NCBI RefSeq assembly: GCF_014041995.1
Contig: NZ_CP059492.1
Coordinates: 1,240,001-1,304,000 of the forward strand
Direction of reading: 5' to 3'
Length of the DNA stretch: 64,000 bases
From: Changpingibacter yushuensis
Lineage (GTDB): Bacteria > Actinomycetota > Actinomycetes > Actinomycetales > Actinomycetaceae
In this document: in pieces, positions 59,099 through 64,000 of the stretch
Numbering within the stretch: position 1 is the first letter of the stretch
How the letters are laid out: each line of letters starts with the position of its first letter
Notes under the pieces: generated by a model
The model's database searches: none
Told to the model about the DNA's origin: nothing
The model's input: the letters and a program-made list of their open reading frames with translations, nothing else
Position numbers and translations under genes: made by a program

Positions 59099-59126
59099 AC
59101 CACACCCCGGGGCCGTGTGAACACAC

Positions 59127-59229
59127 CACAGCCCAGGGTCACTCTGTTCAACCACGGCCCAGAGTCACTCGGTTCAACCACGGCCCAGAGTCACTCGGTT
59201 CAACCACGGCCCAGAGTCACTCGGTTCAC
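59127..59229. repeat. 26-bp tandem array after the rRNA operon (four units)
   Basis: CACGGCCCAGAGTCACTCGG plus TTCAAC occurs exactly at 59153 and 59179, with a diverged first copy at 59127 and a last at 59205 that ends early. It sits about 100 bases after 5S. Confidence 0.88.
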
Positions 59230-59382
59230 AGGGCCAACACCGCTCCACCAGTTTGCAAACAAGCCCGACAAGCGTTGCAGACGCCGAGGGGTTGCGCGGC
59301 GGGCCGGGGAACACCGCCGTCAGACTTTGCTGACCGGGCAACACCGACCCGTCTGGTCACCACGCCTGCAGACACGGCCTAC

Positions 59383-59424
59383 CAGTGTGACCACACTGCT
59401 GGCAGTCTGTGCTCACCGAGCACA
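59383..59424. repeat. Two adjacent palindromes in the 0.7-kb spacer
   Basis: CAGTGTGACCACACTG (59383-59398) and TGTGCTCACCGAGCACA (59408-59424) are near-perfect inverted repeats ten bases apart. The gap from 59031 to 59757 otherwise holds the 26-bp array and the Fur remnant. Confidence 0.55.
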
Positions 59425-59465
59425 CCCGTCTAGGCTAGGCGCCTCGACGATGCTCGGCGTCCTGG

Positions 59466-59609
59466 CTAGGCAGCTTGCTGACAGGCCGGGCACGTACCCC
59501 AATAAATCACTTCAGCTTCATCAATCACATAGCCATGCGACGTCGCAGCAGTCAAACACGGCCGATACCCCACAGCACACGCAACATCCACTCGGCACTG
59601 ACACGAATC
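59466..59609 (-). pseudogene. Remnant of a Fur-family regulator gene (C-terminal part)
   Basis: On the minus strand, 47 codons ending at TAG (59466-59468) read [20 protein letters not shown] then [23 protein letters not shown]. This is the pattern of the Fur C-terminus (DVDC-VG--PCL----HGF-IDEAEV-FWG-CP-C), including the final CxxC zinc pair. Just upstream a shift of frame would be needed to read the expected HxF-VC part (QLAHRFV is in another frame), and no start codon or N-terminal winged helix follows. It is therefore a broken, truncated gene. The Fur identification is by pattern and is moderately sure. Confidence 0.6.
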
Positions 59610-59757
59610 TATGCGCAAGCTGCGAACCGTCAGGTAGATCAATGTGCAGTTCGTCGCGGCTACCGAAAAATCGGCCGAAGGCAGGTAAACTTAGCGGCAG
59701 TGTCTTGCCATACTGTGGCGAGCAGAGCTTACTAATAACTGAACCACGAGGATGGGT

Positions 59758-61833
59758 ATGTCAGAAGAAGAAAACACGTCAGAGAACTTCGAGCGCAGAG
59801 AGCGCCCGTCCTCGGGGTGGCAGTCAGCGTCAGAGCACCGTGGCGACCGTGGTGGTCGTTCCTTCGATCGTAATGATCGTAATGATCGTGGTGGCCGCTC
59901 GTTCGACCGTAATGACCGCAACGACCGGAATGATCGTGGTGGGTACCGTCGTGATGATCGTGGTGGCCGCTCGTTCGACCGTAATGACCGCAACGACCGG
60001 AATGATCGTGGTGGGTACCGTCGTGATGATCGTGGTGGCCGCTCGTTCGACCGTAATGACCGCAACGACCGGAATGATCGTGGTGGGTACCGTCGTGATG
60101 ACCGTGATGGTGGCCGTCGTTTTGAGGATCGCGGCGAGCGTGGTGGTCGTTCCTTCGACCGGAATGATCGTGGTGGGTACCGTCGTGATGACCGTGATGG
60201 TGGCCGTCGTTTTGAGGATCGCGGCGAGCGTGGTGGTCGTTCCTTCGACCGGAATGATCGTGGTGGGTACCGTCGTGATGATCGTGGTGGCCGCTCGTTC
60301 GATCGTAATGACCGCAACGACCGTAATGATCGTGGTGGGTACCGTCGTGATGACCGTGATGGTGGCCGTCGTTTTGAGGATCGGGGCGAGCGTGGTGGTC
60401 GTTCCTTCGACCGTAATGACCGCAACGACCGTAATGATCGTGGTGGGTACCGTCGTGATGACCGTGATGGTGGCCGTCGTTTTGAGGATCGCGGCGAGCG
60501 TGGTGGCCGCTCGTTCGACCGTAATGACCGCAACGACCGTAACGATCGTGGTGGGTACCGTCGTGATGATCGCGGTGGCCGCTCGTTCGACCGTAATGAC
60601 CGCAACGACCGTAATGATCGTGGTGGGTACCGTCGTGATGACCGTGATGGTGGCCGTCGTTTTGAGGATCGCGGCGAGCGTGGTGGCCGTTCCTTCGACC
60701 GCAACGACCGTAATGATCGTGGTGGGTACCGTCGTGATGATCGCGGTGGCCGCTCGTTCGACCGTAATGACCGCAACGACCGTAATGATCGTGGTGGCCG
60801 TCGTTTCGAAGACAATGACAACGCGGCAGGATACCGCCCGCGCGATCCATTCGTACCAGAGACCGTCTCAGCATCGGATCTCGATAAGGAATCACGTCGT
60901 CATCTCATGAGCCTCAGCAAGGAGAATGCTGAACAAGTCGCGCGTCACCTTGTGTACGCGGGTGCACTCATGGATGCGAATCCGGAGCTGGCCTATGAGC
61001 ACGCGCAGGCGGCATACCGCCACGCAGCTCGTATCGATATCGTGCGCGAGGCACTCGGTCTGACCGCCTATCTCAACGGTCGCTACTCTGAAGCACTTCG
61101 CGAACTGCGCACGTATCGTCGGATGACCGATGACTACTCGCACGTGGCCATCGAAGCCGATGCAGAGCGTGGTCTGGGCCGCCCTGAGAAGGCTCTTGCA
61201 TTCATTGCTGAAATTCCGCTTGCGAAGTTGGACTCGGAAGCACAAGTTGAGTTGGCGTTGGTCACCTCAGGTGCTCGCGCCGACTCAGGTGACTCTGAGG
61301 GCGGATTGTCAGTGCTGGAGAAGCTCAAGGTGGAGAACTTGGATGAAATGCTTCAGGCACGTGTCCAACTCATCCGCGCCGATAGGCTCGAGGAACTCGG
61401 CAACAAGGACGAAGCAGACGAACTCCGCAAGACTTGGGAGCCCGTGTTCGATCAGGACATCGCCGTAGACCTCATCGAGGACGAAGACGATGATGAGGAT
61501 TCTGTTGAGTCGTCGGATAGTGCTGTGTCTGCTGATGAGGCTGATGAGTACGCTGATGAGGATTCTGTTGAGTCGTCGGATAGTGCTGTGTCTGCTGATG
61601 AGGCTGATGAGTACGCTGATGAGGATTCTGTTGAGTCGTCGGATAGTGCTGTGTCTGCTGATGAGGCTGATGAGTACGATGATGAGGATTCTGTTGAGTC
61701 GTCGGATAGTGCTGTGTCTGCTGATGAGGCTGATGAGTACGATGATGAGGATTCTGCCGATGCGGACCAGAGTGCCGATGACGTCGATGACTTCGAATCA
61801 GAAGAAGATTCGGAGTCCGAGGAGCAGGAGTGA
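59758..61833 (+). CDS. Large RG-repeat / TPR-like / acidic-tail protein
   Basis: The protein has 691 residues from ATG 59758 (CGAGG 6 bases upstream). Residues 32-352 are low-complexity repeats of GGRSFDRN (12 copies), DRND, GGYRRDDR (10 copies) and GGRRFEDRGER, rich in Arg, Gly, Asp and Asn. Residues about 368-575 form a helical TPR-like core (VARHLVYAGALMDANPELAY, AYEHAQAAYRHAARIDIVRE, LGRPEKALAFIAEIPLAKL). Residues 580-691 are acidic, with four 21-residue repeats (EDSVESSDSAVSADEADEYA plus D). The core and position before the HAD hydrolase, small protein and tlyA match the short M. tuberculosis gene Rv1691 as I recall it. The RGG-like part suggests RNA or polyanion binding. Confidence 0.75.
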   Translation: MSEEENTSENFERRERPSSGWQSASEHRGDRGGRSFDRNDRNDRGGRSFDRNDRNDRNDRGGYRRDDRGGRSFDRNDRNDRNDRGGYRRDDRGGRSFDRNDRNDRNDRGGYRRDDRDGGRRFEDRGERGGRSFDRNDRGGYRRDDRDGGRRFEDRGERGGRSFDRNDRGGYRRDDRGGRSFDRNDRNDRNDRGGYRRDDRDGGRRFEDRGERGGRSFDRNDRNDRNDRGGYRRDDRDGGRRFEDRGERGGRSFDRNDRNDRNDRGGYRRDDRGGRSFDRNDRNDRNDRGGYRRDDRDGGRRFEDRGERGGRSFDRNDRNDRGGYRRDDRGGRSFDRNDRNDRNDRGGRRFEDNDNAAGYRPRDPFVPETVSASDLDKESRRHLMSLSKENAEQVARHLVYAGALMDANPELAYEHAQAAYRHAARIDIVREALGLTAYLNGRYSEALRELRTYRRMTDDYSHVAIEADAERGLGRPEKALAFIAEIPLAKLDSEAQVELALVTSGARADSGDSEGGLSVLEKLKVENLDEMLQARVQLIRADRLEELGNKDEADELRKTWEPVFDQDIAVDLIEDEDDDEDSVESSDSAVSADEADEYADEDSVESSDSAVSADEADEYADEDSVESSDSAVSADEADEYDDEDSVESSDSAVSADEADEYDDEDSADADQSADDVDDFESEEDSESEEQE
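59851..60813 (+). repeat. In-frame repeats coding the RG-rich region
   Basis: About 963 bp of GGTGGCCGCTCGTTCGACCG-type units in several arrangements, kept in frame. Near-identical DNA copies mean the length may differ between strains and may be mis-assembled with short reads. All other frames stay open here and give long false ORFs on both strands. Confidence 0.95.
61501..61752 (+). repeat. Four 63-bp in-frame repeats coding the acidic tail
   Basis: Units begin at 61501, 61564, 61627 and 61690 and are nearly identical; a fifth at 61753 has diverged. Confidence 0.95.
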
Positions 61834-62864
61834 CGGATTCATTCGTCAGCCACTTCGATGTTGGGCTCTTTGATCTCGACGGAGTTTGCTATCTCGGCGC
61901 GGATCCAGTTGTCCACGCACCGGAGAGTATCAGTGAAGCAGTAGCTGGCGGCATGCGTCAGGCATATGTAACAAACAATGCCTCTCGCACGCCGGCGGCT
62001 ATGGCCGCTCAACTCTCTGAGCTGGGCATCCCTGCCGCTGCTGAGAACGTCATCTCTTCGAGCCTTGTAGCATCGCAGATTTTGGCCCAGAGGTTCGCCG
62101 CTGGTTCCAAGATCCTCGTTATTGGAACAGACGCACTTCGCGCAGATGTTGAGGCCAAGGGCTTCACAGTTGTCGATTCCGCGGATGACCAACCAGCGGC
62201 TGTTATTTTGGGGTTCACTCCGGACATGAGCTGGAAGCTCATGTCCGAGGCGGCATTGGCAATTCGCGGCGGTGCGGTGTTTGTGGCCACGAATCTGGAT
62301 CGCACGATCCCGCGCGAACGCGGATTGATGATCGGCAATGGCTCCATTGCAAAGGCCATTGAAAACTCCACTGGTGTGGTCCCAATTTCTGCGGGCAAGC
62401 CTGAGCCGGAAATCTTCTTGCAAGCAGCTCAGATGTTGGGCGCTAGCAGGCCGTTTGCGGTGGGCGACAACCTAGATACAGATATTCAGGGTGCCGTGTG
62501 CGCTGGGATTCCGGTTCTGCACGTGCTTACTGGGCTCGCCACAGCGAGGGATGTGTGCTTGGCAGTACCGGCGCAACGGCCGAACTATCTGGCCGATGAC
62601 CTCCGCTGCATGCTTGAACCGTATCCAGACCTTACGTGGGATGGCGATACGGCCGTTAGCGGCCACGCCCGCGCACGCTGGACAGGCAGTGAGTTCGAGC
62701 TGAGCAGTGGCACACTCACTGAGCCTTTGGATCTGGACTCGTACAGAGTTCTGGCGCGCGTTGCGTGGAAGGCAGTGGATTCAGGGGTGCCATGGGCAAC
62801 AGTGTCTCAGGCGATTCCTGAGTTGACCGTATCAAGGAGCGTTGACGATCATGCCCAGCAATGA
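61830..62864 (+). CDS. HAD-IIA family hydrolase (NagD/phosphoglycolate phosphatase-like)
   Basis: The protein has 344 residues from GTG 61830, overlapping the previous stop by four bases. The HAD nucleophile motif is LFDLDGVCYLG, followed by YVTNNASRTP (motif 2, Thr/Ser-Asn) and a C2 cap. SAGKPEPEIFLQAAQ and FAVGDNLDTDIQGAVCAGIP give motifs 3 and 4. It dephosphorylates a small sugar phosphate, nucleotide or similar compound; the substrate is not known. The same gene precedes tlyA in other actinobacteria. Confidence 0.88.
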   Translation: MTDSFVSHFDVGLFDLDGVCYLGADPVVHAPESISEAVAGGMRQAYVTNNASRTPAAMAAQLSELGIPAAAENVISSSLVASQILAQRFAAGSKILVIGTDALRADVEAKGFTVVDSADDQPAAVILGFTPDMSWKLMSEAALAIRGGAVFVATNLDRTIPRERGLMIGNGSIAKAIENSTGVVPISAGKPEPEIFLQAAQMLGASRPFAVGDNLDTDIQGAVCAGIPVLHVLTGLATARDVCLAVPAQRPNYLADDLRCMLEPYPDLTWDGDTAVSGHARARWTGSEFELSSGTLTEPLDLDSYRVLARVAWKAVDSGVPWATVSQAIPELTVSRSVDDHAQQ

Positions 62865-63009
62865 TCCGCTTACGCCGCTTCCGTCAGCGCCAGTGGATCC
62901 ACAAGCTGTCCTTGAGTCTTTGGACAGCATGGAGACTGAGGAAAAGATTGACGCTCTTGAGGAGCTACTTGGTAGCCTGAGTCGCGACCTATCGCGCACA
63001 CAAGGCTGA
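62851..63009 (+). CDS. Small 52-residue protein between the HAD gene and tlyA
   Basis: The ATG at 62851 overlaps the HAD gene end by 14 bases, with AAGGAG at 62834-62839. The product MPSNDPLTPLPSAPVDPQAV continues LESLDSMETEEKIDALEELL and ends GSLSRDLSRTQG. It is acidic and helical in its second half, with no Cys, membrane segment or known motif. A small gene at the same position (like Rv1693 in M. tuberculosis, as I recall) supports it being real. Function unknown. A strong terminator follows directly. Confidence 0.65.
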   Translation: MPSNDPLTPLPSAPVDPQAVLESLDSMETEEKIDALEELLGSLSRDLSRTQG

Positions 63010-63015
63010 TCGGAA

Positions 63016-63050
63016 CGGGGTTCGAGTGCGCACTGCGCACTCGAACCCCG
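63016..63050 (+). terminator. Terminator between the small gene and tlyA
   Basis: Perfect 16-bp stem (63016-63031 with 63035-63050), 3-base loop, then TCTTTAG. tlyA must therefore have its own promoter or depend on read-through. Confidence 0.85.
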
Positions 63051-63095
63051 TCTTTAGCTCTGTAATGAGGAAGACACGCAGAAGAGACAAGGGAA

Positions 63096-63929
63096 ATGGC
63101 ACGCTTGATCAGAGTTGACGCCGAACTAGTTCGACGTCATTTGGCACATTCGCGTCAGCACGCTGGTGAGCTCATCAATCGTGGTGTGGTGCTTCTAGAC
63201 GGCGAAGTGGTCCGTAAGGCCGCACGCCAGATGGATCCAGCTCAGCCACTACGAGTGGTGGAAGAGCAGGGTGAGGAGTACGTCTCCCGCGGCGCACACA
63301 AGCTCATCGGTGCACTCGATGCGCTCGGAGAGAAGGGCCCAGTTGTGGCCGGTCGGCGATGCTTAGACGCGGGTGCATCAACTGGCGGCTTCACAGATGT
63401 CTTGCTCCGCCGGGGTGCCAGCGAAGTCGTTGCCGTTGATGTGGGTTATGGCCAGATCGCTTGGCGGCTGCGTGAGGATCCACGCGTCATCGTGATCGAG
63501 CGCACCAACGTTCGCACACTGGATCCTGCCGTAGTGGCACCTGCGCCGGATCTCGTCGTCGGCGATCTGTCATTTATCTCCCTGACACTTGTGATTCCAG
63601 CTTTGGTAAGAGCGGCCGCTCCACGCGCCGATTTTCTCCTCATGGTCAAGCCGCAGTTTGAAGTTGGTAAAGATAAGCTCGGAGCTGGAGGAGTCGTTCG
63701 TGACACCGCTCTCCACGCCGAGGCTGTTCTTCACGTTGCTGAATCTGCCCGGGCGTGCGGGTTGGCGATTAGGGCCGTTGCCGCGTCGCCGCTTCCCGGT
63801 CCGGCAGGCAATGTAGAGTACTTTCTGCATATGGTTGCGGGTGGTACTGACGATCTTGGGGATACCCTGGAGTCCGAAATCATCCGGGCTATCGATGAGG
63901 GACCAGCTGGAGCAAAGGTGAAGCATTGA
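63096..63929 (+). CDS. tlyA: TlyA family rRNA 2'-O-methyltransferase
   Basis: The protein has 277 residues. An N-terminal S4 domain (ELVRRHLAHSRQHAGELINR) is followed by the tetrapeptide linker region and an FtsJ-like Rossmann methyltransferase: CLDAGASTGGFTDVLLRRGA (SAM site), VAVDVGYGQIAWRLREDP, VGDLSFISLTLVIPAL and LMVKPQFEVGKDKLGAGGVV. TlyA methylates 16S and 23S rRNA in mycobacteria, and its loss gives capreomycin resistance; the hemolysin name is historical. It overlaps nadK by one base. Confidence 0.94.
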   Translation: MARLIRVDAELVRRHLAHSRQHAGELINRGVVLLDGEVVRKAARQMDPAQPLRVVEEQGEEYVSRGAHKLIGALDALGEKGPVVAGRRCLDAGASTGGFTDVLLRRGASEVVAVDVGYGQIAWRLREDPRVIVIERTNVRTLDPAVVAPAPDLVVGDLSFISLTLVIPALVRAAAPRADFLLMVKPQFEVGKDKLGAGGVVRDTALHAEAVLHVAESARACGLAIRAVAASPLPGPAGNVEYFLHMVAGGTDDLGDTLESEIIRAIDEGPAGAKVKH

Positions 63930-64000
63930 TGAGTCGTCGGATCGCTTTGGTTGCTCACCCTGACCGCCCTGATGTGCTCGGCAGCGCGCGGCTCGTCACA
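63929..64000 (+). CDS. nadK: NAD kinase, 5' part only
   Basis: The frame starts at ATG 63929, on the last base of the tlyA stop, and runs out of the window after 24 codons. MSRRIALVAHPDRPDVLGSA matches the N-terminus of actinobacterial NAD kinases (RRVLLVAHPGR-type). tlyA-nadK is a conserved pair, with recN expected next. The call depends mostly on context. Confidence 0.72.
   Translation, partial: MSRRIALVAHPDRPDVLGSARLVT

Noticed and set aside
59003-60910. A 635-codon frame on the plus strand and frames of 376 and 387 codons on the minus strand over the RG repeats
   Set aside because: They arise because the repeat unit has no stops in several frames. The plus frame at 59758 has the ribosome binding site, continues into a conserved core and fits the neighbourhood.

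Overview
The window is a chromosomal segment of an actinobacterium. By eye the G+C content is in the high fifties; I did not count it. The evidence is the 16S rRNA sequence, the PriA-type HisA, the DUF3097 and TlyA proteins, the order HrcA-DnaJ-RsmE-PhoH-YbeY-CNNM-Era, and many promoters with a TANNNT box 6-8 bases before the start codon (leaderless mRNAs). The 16S and the facultative-anaerobe gene content fit the Actinomycetaceae (Arcanobacterium/Trueperella-like); the family is an inference. There is no phage, transposase or CRISPR array. Nearly everything is housekeeping.

Layout. 1-4.7 kb: the end of a DUF4870 membrane protein, rpsT, an orphan PemK/MazF-like protein, an LCP-family cell-wall ligase, a PH-domain membrane protein and an unrecognised membrane protein. 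4.7-19.2 kb: lepA, an inositol-phosphatase-like protein, trmB, hemW, DUF3097, then hrcA (with a CIRCE operator), dnaJ, rsmE, phoH-like, ybeY, CNNM/CorC, era and a membrane-bound alpha/beta hydrolase. 19.2-21.8 kb: an overlapping PP2C phosphatase, FHA-like protein and Ser/Thr kinase. 22-30.8 kb: leuA behind a leader-peptide attenuator, a GCS2-type ligase with an amidotransferase, recO, uppS, hisD, a VIT/Ccc1 transporter with a possible iron box, and a universal stress protein. 30.8-38.3 kb: hisC-hisB-unknown-hisH-priA-sseB, then infC (AUU start)-rpmI-rplT-trmH. 38.4-43 kb: a four-gene 2-oxoacid:acceptor oxidoreductase cluster whose last gene fuses a GltD-like flavoprotein to a ferredoxin domain. 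43-49.7 kb: two tandem paralogous MFS exporters, a nitroreductase, a third MFS protein and argF. 49.8-53.4 kb: argH, a 3-methyladenine DNA glycosylase and tyrS. 53.5-59.1 kb: a 16S-23S-5S rRNA operon with two promoters and no spacer tRNA. 59.1-64 kb: a repeat-rich spacer holding a decayed Fur-family gene, a very large RG-rich/TPR/acidic protein, a HAD-IIA hydrolase, a 52-residue protein, tlyA and the start of nadK.

The most unusual signals lie outside the ordinary genes. At least seven short tandem arrays, with units of 17 to 28 bp and each with its own sequence, sit at gene ends or between genes. Two of them begin inside the last codons of the upstream gene and copy its stop codon several times. 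The 691-residue protein at 59758-61833 sits in the conserved tyrS-tlyA neighbourhood but carries about 320 residues of RG/D/N-rich repeats and an acidic tail of 21-residue repeats. The rRNA operon and the Fur remnant lie between tyrS and this gene, which suggests a rearrangement. No tRNA gene was recognised anywhere in the window.
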